Part shown: positions 18,701 to 27,264 of the stretch, piece by piece
Numbering within the stretch: position 1 is the first letter of the stretch
Layout of the letters: each line of letters starts with the position of its first letter
Assembly (NCBI RefSeq): GCF_900143265.1
Contig: NZ_FRDJ01000005.1
Location: 62,001 to 126,000, forward strand
Direction: 5' to 3'
Length of the DNA stretch: 64,000 nt
Source of the DNA: Fervidobacterium gondwanense DSM 13020
GTDB taxonomy: Bacteria > Thermotogota > Thermotogae > Thermotogales > Fervidobacteriaceae
The notes under the pieces: model-generated
The model's input: only the letters and a program-made list of their open reading frames with translations
Told to the model about the DNA's origin: nothing
The model's database searches: none
Position numbers and translations under genes: made by a program

Positions 18701-19229
18701 ATCTCTTTGCCATTTTTAGAAGGATAAAGTAGCTTGCAAATGCGATGATGTAGGAATATGTAATTTGTACATAGTAAAAAGGTCCACGAATAATGTAATG
18801 TTCGTTAACCAAGTATCCTTCTAAATAGAGGCGATGAAATTCGTTTGTCCAAACAAGCAATGTCGATAAAACAGGTATTATGAAAAGTAAGGCCAAATTC
18901 CTTTTCTTGATCTTTTTTCCAGCAAAATCTAAAACAAAACCATACCAAGCCAAAGATAAGTACGGTATAGCAAAATACTCTACCTTATACCATAAGAAAG
19001 CTACTGATGCGTTACCTGAAATAATATTAAGTGCTTCCATAGCATATGAAAAAGAGTAGAAACCAATCAACAACGATGCTATGCTTCCACTCCTCGAAAT
19101 ATTTTGCCCTCGATATCTCATAAATACGGAGATTGTTTGCAAAGAGATTATTGAGTTATATAGCAGCAAGAAGATAAAAACTACGGGAATATTTAAACTG
19201 CTAACTGAGTTTTGAATCACAATCCCCAC
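15702..19229 (-). CDS. Hybrid sensor histidine kinase (7TM-PAS-PAS-GAF-HisKA-HATPase-REC-HPt)
   Basis: 1175 residues. The N-terminus has seven hydrophobic spans (about 10-235) like the HisKA-7TM input domain. Two PAS domains (about 245-345 and 350-470) and a GAF domain (about 490-640) follow. HisKA has the phosphoryl histidine in [13 protein letters not shown] near 664. HATPase boxes are [16 protein letters not shown] and GGTGLGL. The receiver's aspartate is in [14 protein letters not shown] near 953, and the HPt histidine is in [13 protein letters not shown] near 1114. It forms a whole phosphorelay, but no partner response regulator is beside it. Start GTG 19229 or, with better site spacing, GTG 19220. 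It converges on the desulfidase gene. Confidence 0.93.
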   Translation of the reverse strand: MGIVIQNSVSSLNIPVVFIFLLLYNSIISLQTISVFMRYRGQNISRSGSIASLLIGFYSFSYAMEALNIISGNASVAFLWYKVEYFAIPYLSLAWYGFVLDFAGKKIKKRNLALLFIIPVLSTLLVWTNEFHRLYLEGYLVNEHYIIRGPFYYVQITYSYIIAFASYFILLKMAKRYASIFRKTTFIHLLAAVLIPIFASLAYIVFDLDIDLTPFGLMVSIIIILYEAQRLHGLDIESQIKDVVYNASKDLILVIDKDGYVISINRNFEDTFSQIYKTKDFLFKPVEKLLSKDCLDAIKTGHGVIEKFGRYFELWVSELKSRAGKDIGKVVFFHEITDLRKAEELRMLENRTYRTLFDFAPVGILIEDEKGNILDVNPEFCRIHGRTKEELINKSITMLAPVEDRDKVKKNIEEILSGKQLVHFVRSIGKHGEPRFIELYETAIPLPDNKKGILSIQKDVTRQKSIQEAIKMMARYQGIILNLALNLINVPAERLDEELAKAIKNLSKQLGVSRVRVYSFDKLKGSFFSVASWFYSASQSESPNFQFNLTEAESERTSKLLSGEQYVITKENTKHELTLRLLGDNASALITPIKLENEVIGFISAVSKEKKDWNAIERNIFKLLSTLIASTEAKKKYEQELIDAKRQAEEASRAKTTFLANMSHEIRTPLNGIVGFTNLLAETNLDEKQRKYVTTILKSTEVLLGVINDILDLAKIESGRLQLEYIESNLKMELQSSLTLYEAKAKEKNLRYNVFIDENIPDCLVLDSVRLQQVLFNLINNAIKFTQAGGSVSIRVEKLEENAEKATIRFLVKDTGIGIPKERLEKIFEPFEQSDVSITRRYGGTGLGLSISKQLIELMGSTIHVESEEGKGSTFYFDLTLQKCIRKEKTERVARKEKVKYNINVLVAEDYEINRLLVTELFKKYGIEPDFALNGKEAVEMAMKKSYDIIFMDILMPEMDGIEATKKIRQFNLEVPIVALTAHALKTIRDEVLSAGMNDYVVKPIKTEEIERVLERFCSHLAKPLEDERQAKPSLEGKELQETGKKQGAKEQTREPFVDKLKDEIRGAESEYGFTQEFEKELLETFISSSKNGIEKALKALSIGDFETIRIEAHSIKGAARSLGFSEIGELAYDIESAAKEKRTDFDYVSNIEKLSNYIEFVQKLYDENFGNSGN

Positions 19230-19379
19230 CTCTTCACTTCATCTGTTTACATATATATTGACAATAATAAGAAGAAATTGACAATCTGTTACGATATATT
19301 TTAGTCATTTTTTTCAAACTATGTTATGGTAGAATATTTAATGGTTGCATACAGAATACGTTGCATGGGGGTGTTATTT

Positions 19380-20507
19380 TTGTCAAGTTTATTTCTTGGT
19401 ATTACATCTGTCACAATTGGTAATGTTGTAATGATAGCGGTTGGTCTCACTCTAATATACTTAGCGATTTCTAAGGAATATGAACCAGCTCTGCTTCTCC
19501 CAATAGGATTTTCCACCGTCTTGGTTAACATACCACTTTCCTCAGTGCTGGATCAATGGATAGAAGGTGTACTCCATCGTGGGGTTCTAAGCATATTCTT
19601 TGACATAGGTATTATAACAGAAATTTTCCCACTTTTGATTTTTATTGCAGTCGGTGCCATGATAGATTTCGGTCCTCTTCTTGAACATCCGATAATGATT
19701 TTGTTTGGAGCCGCTGCACAATTTGGAATCTTTGCGACTATGGTTGTAGCCACGTTGCTCGGCTTTGATTTGAAACAAGCAGCATCGATAGGAATAATAG
19801 GAGCAGCAGACGGGCCTACTTCAATATATGTTGCAGGAAGGTTTGCAAGAGAACTCCTTGGTCCTATCTCTGTTGCGGCTTATTCTTATATGTCATTAGT
19901 CCCAATAATTCAACCACCGGTGATTAAAATGTTGACAACCAAGCAGGAAAGGGCGATAAAAATGCCGGCTAAGAGCTTGAAGATAAGTAAAAGAGCGAAA
20001 ATCATTTTCCCAATAGCAGTGACGGTTATTTCAAGTTTAATTGCGCCGAATGCTGCTGCGCTGATTGGATTTTTGATGTTTGGCAATCTCCTCAGAGAAT
20101 GTGGAGTGTTGAATTCAATAGCCAAGTCTGCGCAGAATGAATTAGCCAATATAGTTACCATTCTCCTTGGTCTATCGATCGGCTCGACCATGACTGCCGA
20201 CAAGTTTTTGAGGCCACAGACACTTTACATTTTATTGTTGGGTCTTGTTGCATTTGTGTTTGACACGGCTGGTGGTGTTCTCTTTGCAAAGTTCTTGAAT
20301 TTGTTTCTCAAGAATAAAATCAATCCAATGCTCGGTGCCGCTGGAATTTCAGCCTTCCCAATGTCTGCAAGAGTTATACACCAGCTTGGTAGGAAAGAGG
20401 ATCCTACAAACTATTTGTTGATGCATGCTGTTGGCGCAAATGTTGCCGGACAGATTGGCTCAGTTTTAGCGGGAGGAGTTTTGATAACATTGATAAGTAA
20501 CTTATAA
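19380..20507 (+). CDS. Sodium-translocating decarboxylase beta subunit (OadB/GcdB/MmdB family)
   Basis: 375 residues, about nine to eleven membrane spans. In known pumps the beta subunit couples decarboxylation of a biotin-bound carboxyl group to Na+ export. Conserved stretches: PLLIFIAVGAMIDFGPLL, IGIIGAADGPTSIYVAGRFA (the Na+-site aspartate), GLSIGSTM and MHAVGANVAGQIGS. TTG 19380 has GGGGGTG upstream; an open frame back to 19326 has no ribosome site. No alpha (carboxyltransferase) or biotin-carrier gene is adjacent. Confidence 0.9.
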   Translation: MSSLFLGITSVTIGNVVMIAVGLTLIYLAISKEYEPALLLPIGFSTVLVNIPLSSVLDQWIEGVLHRGVLSIFFDIGIITEIFPLLIFIAVGAMIDFGPLLEHPIMILFGAAAQFGIFATMVVATLLGFDLKQAASIGIIGAADGPTSIYVAGRFARELLGPISVAAYSYMSLVPIIQPPVIKMLTTKQERAIKMPAKSLKISKRAKIIFPIAVTVISSLIAPNAAALIGFLMFGNLLRECGVLNSIAKSAQNELANIVTILLGLSIGSTMTADKFLRPQTLYILLLGLVAFVFDTAGGVLFAKFLNLFLKNKINPMLGAAGISAFPMSARVIHQLGRKEDPTNYLLMHAVGANVAGQIGSVLAGGVLITLISNL

Positions 20508-20544
20508 TGACTAAATGTGAGTGCGTCAGGGAGTTGGTGATATT

Positions 20545-20697
20545 ATGAGTAAATTGGATAATTTTATTAAGGCTCTTCAAGTAGGTTTGACTGGCTATGT
20601 ATCTCTGATAGTTGTATTATTCATATTCTTCATATTGGTAACTTTATTTGTAAAATTCACGTCAAGGGGTGATAAGAGTGATTCAAGCGAAAAATAA
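20545..20697 (+). CDS. OadG-like small membrane protein (putative gamma subunit)
   Basis: 50 residues. A short amphipathic start (KALQVGLTGYVSL) leads into one membrane span rich in I, V and F, then a charged tail. This matches the OadG pattern, although family members are usually longer (about 80-120 residues). GGGAGTTGGTGA precedes the ATG. It lies 37 nt after oadB and overlaps the next gene by 20 nt. The gamma subunit holds the decarboxylase complex together and binds zinc in some systems; no zinc-binding tail is visible here. The call depends on position and topology. Confidence 0.65.
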   Translation: MSKLDNFIKALQVGLTGYVSLIVVLFIFFILVTLFVKFTSRGDKSDSSEK

Positions 20698-21784
20698 GAC
20701 GCTTATCAAACAATCATACTCAGCTGAAATAAAAAACATGTTTCTGATGTTTAGTGAGTACTTGTTAAAAATAGCTACCGAGCGCGAGACCTCTCTTAAG
20801 AGGAAGGATTTTGAAGAGTTGTTAAAAATCGCTGTAGATAATCTTAGTTTTGTCGATAGCGGTAGTGTGCTTATGAGTGACGAAGACGGATATTTTTATT
20901 ACGTTGCTGCTTATAATCATAGTTACGATATTTTGGATAAAATAAGATACTCACCCGAAGAAGTCTATATGAGGCGTTTTAAGAGGGTTTATGTTATGAA
21001 ACACAGAATTGTTGATTTGCTGAAAAAACTTGCAGCAAAACTTGGTGAGGACGAAGAAGTAATTATTGAAAAATTCAAAGATAAAATAGAATCTATCAAT
21101 AATATAAAGGCATTTATATCAATTCCAATCAGGTATCAAAGAAGGATAATCGGATTCTTCAATCTTGATACTTGGAACGATGAAGAGATTTTTGAAAAGA
21201 CCGGTTTTGAAAGTGTTGCTGAAATGATTGGTGATTTGCTTTCAATAGCTGTAGAGCGCTTTGAATTGGTGAGAACGGTGAAAGAGAAGAACGTAGAAAT
21301 CGACAGAATGAGACTGTTTGACAGTTTGACTTATCTTCCGAACAAGAAGTTCCTTGTCAATTATTTTGAAAAGTACTGTGAAATTTCAAAAAGGTTGTCG
21401 AGCAAACTCTATATGATTTGTTTTGATATAAAAGATTTGGAGACTATAAATCGTGTCTATGGTTTCGAAGTAGGAGATGAGGTGCTGAAGAAACTTTCCA
21501 AAACTTTGTCAAAGAGTATTCGACGAAGTGATGTCTTAGCCCGAGTAGGTGGAGATGAATTTGCGGTGCTGAGTTTGTCAAAAGAAGCGCCATTTGCCAT
21601 ACAAAAGAGAATTGAAGAAAACCTGGTTCAGCTTTCAAGAAAGTTAGGCGTTGAACTGAAGTTGCAGATGGGAATTGTCGAGTACGGAATAGATGGAAAA
21701 GATTTCGATTCTTTACTTACAAAAGCGCAGGAGAGAGCTTACAAAAAAGTTATAGAAATAAAAGAAACAACTCATACTGTTTGA
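20678..21784 (+). CDS. GAF-like / GGDEF diguanylate cyclase
   Basis: 368 residues. Residues about 20-200 look like a GAF-type sensor (SVLMSDEDGYFYYVAAYN; AFISIPIRYQRRIIGFFNLD). The C-terminal GGDEF domain has RVGGDEFAVLS near residue 290 with intact catalytic residues and an RxxD inhibitory site (RRSD) five residues before it. It should make cyclic di-GMP. GTG 20678 has AGGGGTGAT upstream; GTG 20669 is an alternative. It overlaps the OadG-like gene, so the cyclase is coupled in translation to a Na+ pump gene. Confidence 0.87.
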   Translation: MIQAKNKTLIKQSYSAEIKNMFLMFSEYLLKIATERETSLKRKDFEELLKIAVDNLSFVDSGSVLMSDEDGYFYYVAAYNHSYDILDKIRYSPEEVYMRRFKRVYVMKHRIVDLLKKLAAKLGEDEEVIIEKFKDKIESINNIKAFISIPIRYQRRIIGFFNLDTWNDEEIFEKTGFESVAEMIGDLLSIAVERFELVRTVKEKNVEIDRMRLFDSLTYLPNKKFLVNYFEKYCEISKRLSSKLYMICFDIKDLETINRVYGFEVGDEVLKKLSKTLSKSIRRSDVLARVGGDEFAVLSLSKEAPFAIQKRIEENLVQLSRKLGVELKLQMGIVEYGIDGKDFDSLLTKAQERAYKKVIEIKETTHTV

Positions 21785-21810
21785 GTTTTCAACACTTGGA
21801 GGGGTAAAGA

Positions 21811-22443
21811 ATGTATAGTAGTTCATCAGAAAATAGAAATAATTCTTTCGAGCATTATTACACAGAAGAGCCAAGCACCGTATTGAAAGTTAAAGAAGTA
21901 CAAGTAAAGCTAAGGAATGGGCATCTATACATATTTAAAAGTCCGTCTGGTGTCTACTCTTTTGGCGCGCTTGATAAAGCAACTGAAATACTCATAAATC
22001 ACCATGCACCTGTCTTTGGAAAAGTTTTAGATATAGGTTGCGGGTACGGTGTCATTGGTATAATCATAAAAAAAGAGGAACCAAAAATAGAACTGTTTAT
22101 GTCCGATATAAATAGGAGAGCAGTTGAGTTCGCAAAGATAAATGCAAAAGATAACAATATTGAAGCCGACATACGGCAAGGTAATTTGTACGAACCTTGG
22201 AATGATATGAAGTTTGATCATATTATTTCTAATCCACCTATAGTTGCAGGTAAGGAAGTTTGGATGAAGCTTATTGAAGGTGCGTTTGAACATTTGAATG
22301 CAGGCGGGACTCTCCAACTTGTGGCTTATCACAATAAAGGTGGAGAACGGATAAAGAAGTACATGAACGAAATCTTCGGCAATGCTGAAGACATCTGGAA
22401 AGAAGGAGGAATAAGGATATACATTTCGAAAAGGAATCAGTAA
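21811..22443 (+). CDS. Class I SAM-dependent methyltransferase (RsmC-like small-domain MTS)
   Basis: 210 residues. The SAM motif is KVLDIGCGYGVIGI and motif IV is IISNPPIVAG, the NPP(I/F) type used by enzymes acting on exocyclic amines. The N-terminal YYTEEPSTV and FKSPSGVYSFGALDKATEIL match the bacterial 16S rRNA (guanine1207-N2) methyltransferase-like family (COG2813). GGAGGGGTAAAGA precedes the ATG. The rRNA target is an inference from family. Confidence 0.82.
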   Translation: MYSSSSENRNNSFEHYYTEEPSTVLKVKEVQVKLRNGHLYIFKSPSGVYSFGALDKATEILINHHAPVFGKVLDIGCGYGVIGIIIKKEEPKIELFMSDINRRAVEFAKINAKDNNIEADIRQGNLYEPWNDMKFDHIISNPPIVAGKEVWMKLIEGAFEHLNAGGTLQLVAYHNKGGERIKKYMNEIFGNAEDIWKEGGIRIYISKRNQ

Positions 22444-22488
22444 TTTTTTTAGATACCAACTCTTTTGATCAAATGCGGAGTGATTTAA

Positions 22489-23172
22489 GTGCATGTAGAA
22501 CTTAAGAATATATCTGTTGTATTCGAAAAGGGAACTGATGTTGAAAAGGCAGCTTTGGTAGACATTAATTTAGACTTTGACACAAATGAGACTATTCTTT
22601 TGGTTGGAAATACAGGTTCAGGAAAAACGACCCTTATATATCTTTTGGATTTGCTTATTAAACCTACTACTGGAATAATGCGTTACGATGGCTCTGACCC
22701 TTTTGAAAACCCATATAAGTACCGCAAGAAATTCGGTGTTTCATTTCAAATTCCTGAAAGGCAGTTTTTCAGCGAAACCGTCGAAGATGAAATTACATTT
22801 GCAGCGAAGAACTTTAACACTCCTTATGACAGACACAAGATTATAGAACTACTAAGCGTAGTCGGTCTACCAGAATCTATACTTAAACAATCACCCTTCA
22901 AACTCTCAGGCGGTGAGCAAAGAAAAGTCGCAATAGCTTCTATATTGTTACATGAACCTGAGTTCTTAATCTTCGATGAACCTACAGCAGGACTCGATTT
23001 GTTTGGAGTGTTAGCCGTTCGTGATATTCTCGAGAAGTTCAAAAAGCAAGGTAGAGGTTTTTTAATTACCACTCACGAACCTGAGCTTTTCACTGATTTG
23101 TGTGAAAGGACAATAGTGTTAGACAACGGCAGAATAATGCATCAAAATCTAAAACTTCGAGTTGTTAGATAG
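22489..23172 (+). CDS. ECF-type ABC transporter ATPase (short form)
   Basis: 227 residues, one ABC domain. Walker A is VGNTGSGKT, the signature LSGGEQRKVAIAS, Walker B FLIFDEPTAGLD, and the H-loop TTHEP. The Q-loop region FQIPERQFFSETVEDEI is typical of EcfA proteins, which usually have about 50 extra C-terminal residues that this one lacks. No permease or S component is next to it; the ECF modules in this window lie at 38.3-41.3 kb and 51.8-59.9 kb. GTG start behind GGAGTGAT. Partner unknown. Confidence 0.82.
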   Translation: MHVELKNISVVFEKGTDVEKAALVDINLDFDTNETILLVGNTGSGKTTLIYLLDLLIKPTTGIMRYDGSDPFENPYKYRKKFGVSFQIPERQFFSETVEDEITFAAKNFNTPYDRHKIIELLSVVGLPESILKQSPFKLSGGEQRKVAIASILLHEPEFLIFDEPTAGLDLFGVLAVRDILEKFKKQGRGFLITTHEPELFTDLCERTIVLDNGRIMHQNLKLRVVR

Positions 23173-23190
23173 CTTTAGGGAGGTATACAT

Positions 23191-24414
23191 TTGGTATTCG
23201 AATATAGAGGAATAGACAGGAGTGGTAAAAAGCTCAAAGGTGTAATTCAGGCAGATAGCTTTAAAGAGGCACTTGATAGATTAAAAGCACAAGGTGTGCT
23301 TGTTACTGACATTGTCGAGAAAAGTCAAAAAGCAGCAGCAATTAGTGTCGCGCGCAAAAGTGGTGGAAAGAAGCGAGTTTTTCAAGCCAAAATAAAGGAT
23401 GTTGTGCTCTTTGCAAGACAGCTTGAGACGATGGTGTCAGCTGGCTTGAGACTTGTTGACGCTATAATGACACTGTCAGAGCAGGAAGTCTTTTCTAAAA
23501 AATTTAGAAATGCCCTAAGAGAAATAGCTTCGGATATGAAGGGCGGCATGTCATTTTCAGACGCACTAGAACGTCAAGGTATCTTTGACTCTATATTTAT
23601 AAACATGGTACGTGCTGGTGAAGAAGGTGGAGTTTTAGATGTTACAATGAAAAAAGTTGCAAACTACTACGAAGGTGTTAACAGGCTGAGAGAGCAAGTG
23701 AAATCATCCATGGCTTACCCGATGTTCATTCTTGGATTTGCGGTTGCAGTTGTGATTGTTATATCAGTATTTATTCTGCCTAGACTTATCTCAGTCTTTG
23801 GCACAACCCCTCAAGGTGGAGTTCTTGGGATGCTTGTGAAGTTGAATCACATTTTCACAAATTACTGGTACATTTTGCTTCCAATAGTTATTGTTTTGGG
23901 TATAGGTTTGAAATTCTTCATGGACACGGTATACGGTACTTACGTTAAAGATTTTGTTGGCAACATGATACCTCCTATTCGAAAACTGAGACAGAAGATG
24001 GCAAATGAGAGATTCACGAGGACACTCGGAGTCTTAATAGGAAGTGGTGTTGCAATGGTAAATGCTCTTGACATGGCCGCTAAGGCTTCCAATAACCCGA
24101 GGTTTATAGCGATAATATCTAAGGTTACTGATGAAGTTAAGGCAGGAAGTGGCCTTAAAGAAGCTTTAAGGAAGACTAATATTTTTCCACAGATAGTTTA
24201 TGAAATGGTTGGAACAGGTGAGCAAACTGGTCAGCTCGACACTGTGATGGAGAAGGTTGCCGATTTCTATGAAGAAGAGATACTATCTGACACAAAAAAG
24301 TTGGTCAGCCTTATAGAACCGATGATGATTGCATTCGTTGGTCTTTTTATTGCTTTTATCGCCTTTACTATGTACTCAACAATTTTCCAAATGCAAGGAC
24401 AGTTTGGAAGATGA
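23191..24414 (+). CDS. pilC: Type IV pilus / type II secretion platform protein PilC/GspF
   Basis: 407 residues. Two GspF domains (about 65-190 and 265-395), each with the FARQLETMVSAGLRLVDA or FTRTLGVLIGSGVAMVNA pattern, and about three membrane spans (near 170, 220 and 375). The protein sits in the inner membrane and connects assembly ATPase to pilin. TTG start behind GGGAGGT. It opens a seven-gene run (pilC, pilin-like, pilM, N, O, P-like, secretin); the ATPases PilB and PilT are not in the window. Confidence 0.93.
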   Translation: MVFEYRGIDRSGKKLKGVIQADSFKEALDRLKAQGVLVTDIVEKSQKAAAISVARKSGGKKRVFQAKIKDVVLFARQLETMVSAGLRLVDAIMTLSEQEVFSKKFRNALREIASDMKGGMSFSDALERQGIFDSIFINMVRAGEEGGVLDVTMKKVANYYEGVNRLREQVKSSMAYPMFILGFAVAVVIVISVFILPRLISVFGTTPQGGVLGMLVKLNHIFTNYWYILLPIVIVLGIGLKFFMDTVYGTYVKDFVGNMIPPIRKLRQKMANERFTRTLGVLIGSGVAMVNALDMAAKASNNPRFIAIISKVTDEVKAGSGLKEALRKTNIFPQIVYEMVGTGEQTGQLDTVMEKVADFYEEEILSDTKKLVSLIEPMMIAFVGLFIAFIAFTMYSTIFQMQGQFGR

Positions 24415-24470
24415 ATGGAAGATGAGAATAGTTCGCAATGATGTAATAACACAAGTGGTGGGTGACCATA

Positions 24471-24812
24471 GTGAATATAGTCGAACTAAGCGTGGTCATT
24501 CTCATATTGGGGATGCTTTTTACTTTTTTCGTAACAACATTTCTTAATGCAGCAGACATTGATTTATCGAACCAATATGTCGAAACAGCTGTCTACTCTG
24601 GATTATGGAAGGGAGAATTGCAGAAAACATATAAATCTAATGAATGCTTGGTTATCTCCACGAGCATGTTTTCTTTTATGCGACCTACCGAACCAACTCT
24701 TTCGAACCTCATAGTTATGTCTTTCAAGTGGGTAAGGTCAGATACTTACAACTCTATTGCAGTAGAGCCCATATTTTTGAGTATCTCAAGTAACTCTTCG
24801 GGGGTGAAATAG
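24471..24812 (+). CDS. Short pilin-like membrane protein
   Basis: 113 residues. It begins with a short polar piece and VELSVVILILGMLFTFFVTTF, which resembles the N-terminal helix of (pseudo)pilins with their glutamate, but no prepilin peptidase glycine is visible. The rest is polar and of predicted beta type. GTG 24471 behind GGTGGGTGA. It ends one base into the GTG of the pilM gene. Its place between pilC and pilM supports a minor pilin or assembly accessory; no family was recognised. Confidence 0.55.
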   Translation: MNIVELSVVILILGMLFTFFVTTFLNAADIDLSNQYVETAVYSGLWKGELQKTYKSNECLVISTSMFSFMRPTEPTLSNLIVMSFKWVRSDTYNSIAVEPIFLSISSNSSGVK

Positions 24813-25729
24813 TGGGACTGTTCCGAAAACGAGTAGTTGCGTACAACATAAGTGAGAATTCGAAAAGAACAATTTTAGGTTTCGTACGTTATGGAAAAAT
24901 CAAAATAAGAGGTTATCACCAAGGAATTGTGCCACCAGATCCTGAAGATCTTATAGTAATGAATATTCCATGGGATATAATTCAAACTCTATTTTTGGAA
25001 TTGCCACCTGTCAAAAAAACTAATGATATGATAAGAGCAGCTGAGTATGAGGTCAGAAGAGCAACAGGAATAGAAGAAGATATTACTGTCGGTTGCGTAT
25101 GTCCTTATTTTGCAAAGAGCTTTGTTGTGTTTGTTAAGAACGCTGATTTTAAGAGGTTTTTGGATTTAAACAGCATTGGCTTTGTCCCTGACGTAGCATA
25201 TCCGAATATACTTGCTGAGCTTCTGCTTATAAAAAAATTACCTGGTTATTGGGTTTATATAGTTATAGGTGAGACATCTTCGGGGATAGTGGTGATGAAT
25301 GGTAATTCGATACTGAATATGAGAATGATAGATATTACTGTGAGTGAAGTGAGCCATATAGTTAAAGAAGAGACTGGTTTTGAACTGTACGAAATAGAGA
25401 GTAGCGGAAACGAAGAATTGTTGGAGAGCGCAAGAAAAATAGTTGAGGCGATAAGTGACGATATAATGGGAATTTTAGAAAGAGAAATTACAATATCTGT
25501 GAATACAACCGAGATTGAGAAAATCACATTGGATAGAATTACAGGTTTTAGTATTTTATGTGATTCATCAATAGTTAAGAGTTTGGTAGTTCATTCACAG
25601 AGCGAAACAATTAAGTACGTTGAACCGGTATTTAATGTTCATCCAAAAAGCCCCATTAGACTTTCGGAATACGGGCTTCTTTACAGAGGAGGTATAGAGC
25701 TTGGAAAGGTTAAATCTATCACCTGGTAG
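24812..25729 (+). CDS. pilM: PilM-like actin-fold type IV pilus assembly protein
   Basis: 305 residues. Weak similarity to PilM: LP..K....MIRAAEYEVRRATGIEEDI resembles the PilM segment where the protein contacts membrane partners, followed by a divergent actin-like fold (YIVIGETSSGIVVMNG as a phosphate-loop equivalent). No membrane segment. GGGGGTGAAATA precedes the GTG. It overlaps the next gene by 29 nt. Assignment relies as much on gene order (M-N-O-P-Q) as on sequence. Confidence 0.7.
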   Translation: MGLFRKRVVAYNISENSKRTILGFVRYGKIKIRGYHQGIVPPDPEDLIVMNIPWDIIQTLFLELPPVKKTNDMIRAAEYEVRRATGIEEDITVGCVCPYFAKSFVVFVKNADFKRFLDLNSIGFVPDVAYPNILAELLLIKKLPGYWVYIVIGETSSGIVVMNGNSILNMRMIDITVSEVSHIVKEETGFELYEIESSGNEELLESARKIVEAISDDIMGILEREITISVNTTEIEKITLDRITGFSILCDSSIVKSLVVHSQSETIKYVEPVFNVHPKSPIRLSEYGLLYRGGIELGKVKSITW

Positions 25730-26261
25730 GAGAAAGGTACTCAAACTTGAAACTTTTTTAATTGTATTAATGATTAGTCTCTTACCATCAATTTCTATCT
25801 TTCTATTCTCAAATCAGTGGAAAGTAATGCAAGCCGAGAAGCTACTGAAGAATAACCCAATAGTTTTTAATAATATTACCAATTTTGATTATGAAAGCCT
25901 CCCAAACCAAGTTCAGATGCTCAAGCTTTCTTTTCAGAAAAAAGCCACAGATTTAGAGATTGCAAATAACTCAATACGTACATATGTCACTGATAGTTTC
26001 AAGAGTTTTTTCTTTGTGAAATACATACTAACGCAGCTCATTAACAATCCAAACCAAGTATACGTAACCAAAATAATATACGACGGCACGACTTTTTATG
26101 TGGATTTTTATGAGTATGGTATCGAAACGAAGGTTTCTACATCAACAATTTATAATGAACTTTCAAAGTTTTACAACAATGTGTCGGTAAATCTTGTTGA
26201 AGAGAGGAATTTCATTTCCAATATCAAATATTATCGTTACAGTTTGGGAGGGATGAAATGA
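25701..26261 (+). CDS. PilN-like inner membrane pilus assembly protein
   Basis: 186 residues. A basic start leads to one membrane span (about residues 18-37), then a periplasmic region with an amphipathic helix and an alpha/beta tail, the PilN/GspL-C layout. TTG start 7 nt after GGAGGT, inside pilM. It ends with ATGA overlapping the next gene. Sequence similarity to PilN is weak; topology and gene order carry the call. Confidence 0.65.
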   Translation: MERLNLSPGRRKVLKLETFLIVLMISLLPSISIFLFSNQWKVMQAEKLLKNNPIVFNNITNFDYESLPNQVQMLKLSFQKKATDLEIANNSIRTYVTDSFKSFFFVKYILTQLINNPNQVYVTKIIYDGTTFYVDFYEYGIETKVSTSTIYNELSKFYNNVSVNLVEERNFISNIKYYRYSLGGMK

Positions 26262-26683
26262 ATAAAGTAGTTATAGATAAAAGAATAGCAGAAGTTGTGG
26301 TTCTGCTCATACTTGTTGTTTCGGTCGCACTAAGCTTTTTGAATTTCCAAAGGTCAGTTAAATCTTATGTAGATAACTTGAAAGGCGAGATAGAAAGCAC
26401 TAATAGTGTCTATCAGAAGTTAAGTATGCTGAATAAAGAATCAGAAATTCTTGCGAGTTTCAAGAAGGAAGTAGAGAACGTTCCTTCGATTATTGTTGAA
26501 AAGTATGTTACAGATTCTGAGCTTCTTAAAATCTTGTCCGAATTGTTTAACAGGAAGATTTTGAGAATAGATTATCTTTATGTCAGTTCTGATCTTCAAT
26601 CGCCACTTATTTTTGTTGAAACCCCTACCGTTTATCAAGTTAAGATAATTGCGGGTGGGGGTGAATACGTTGGCAATCAATAA
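26258..26683 (+). CDS. PilO-like inner membrane pilus assembly protein
   Basis: 141 residues. A single membrane span (about 12-29), a coiled-coil-like stretch (about 30-70), then a short alpha/beta domain. This is the PilO/GspM plan but shorter than the usual 200 residues. It has an ATGA overlap with the PilN-like gene and a 14-nt overlap with the next. In known systems PilN and PilO form a heterodimer linking PilM to PilP and the secretin. Confidence 0.62.
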   Translation: MNKVVIDKRIAEVVVLLILVVSVALSFLNFQRSVKSYVDNLKGEIESTNSVYQKLSMLNKESEILASFKKEVENVPSIIVEKYVTDSELLKILSELFNRKILRIDYLYVSSDLQSPLIFVETPTVYQVKIIAGGGEYVGNQ

Positions 26684-27236
26684 GCGCATGGTTATATTAA
26701 TTATCATACTTGTTGTAGTCTGGGCGGTTGCTATACTTGTTTTAATTAGGATGAATTCACCAAAACCGGCAGCCGTTGTAAGTCCTGTTTCAAATCAGAC
26801 TGCTCAGACTGTGCCAGCCTCTGCACCAGCTTCTGCTCCTCAACGGCAGCAAGGCGCAACTGCGTCATTGAGTCTCACGGTAATGGAAATCGAAAATCAG
26901 TTATCTAAGCTTTCAGACATTAGAATTGAAGAGGATTCGAAAAAGAATTTATTCTCTCCGTACTTAGTTAAGATTGATGCCTCAATACTGGAAACTAACT
27001 ATGTCGAAGATATTTCATCGCCAGAATTTCAATACCACGGTTATATGAGTTTCAATACAGGCAAGAAGGAGATTAAAAAATTATTCATTCGAGCAGGGAG
27101 TGTAATTAAGAGCTACGACGAGAATGAGTTGATAGAAGAAAGATACAAATCGATAGTTGTAAAACCAACAATCCTTGTTGTTTTGGATACTCAGGACGGA
27201 AAGATAAAGATGTTGAAATATATAGGTAGCCAGTGA
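26670..27236 (+). CDS. PilP-position membrane-anchored protein
   Basis: 188 residues. One membrane span (about 8-26), a Pro/Ala/Gln-rich linker (about 30-65) and a C-terminal beta domain. This matches the plan of PilP/GspC, which touches the secretin N-domains, although PilP is commonly a lipoprotein and this one has an uncleaved-looking span. TTG 26670 behind GGGGGTGA. The call rests on topology and its place just before the secretin gene. Confidence 0.58.
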   Translation: MAINKRMVILIIILVVVWAVAILVLIRMNSPKPAAVVSPVSNQTAQTVPASAPASAPQRQQGATASLSLTVMEIENQLSKLSDIRIEEDSKKNLFSPYLVKIDASILETNYVEDISSPEFQYHGYMSFNTGKKEIKKLFIRAGSVIKSYDENELIEERYKSIVVKPTILVVLDTQDGKIKMLKYIGSQ

Positions 27237-27264
27237 TACGGCCTATTAAAATGGGGGGATAAAG

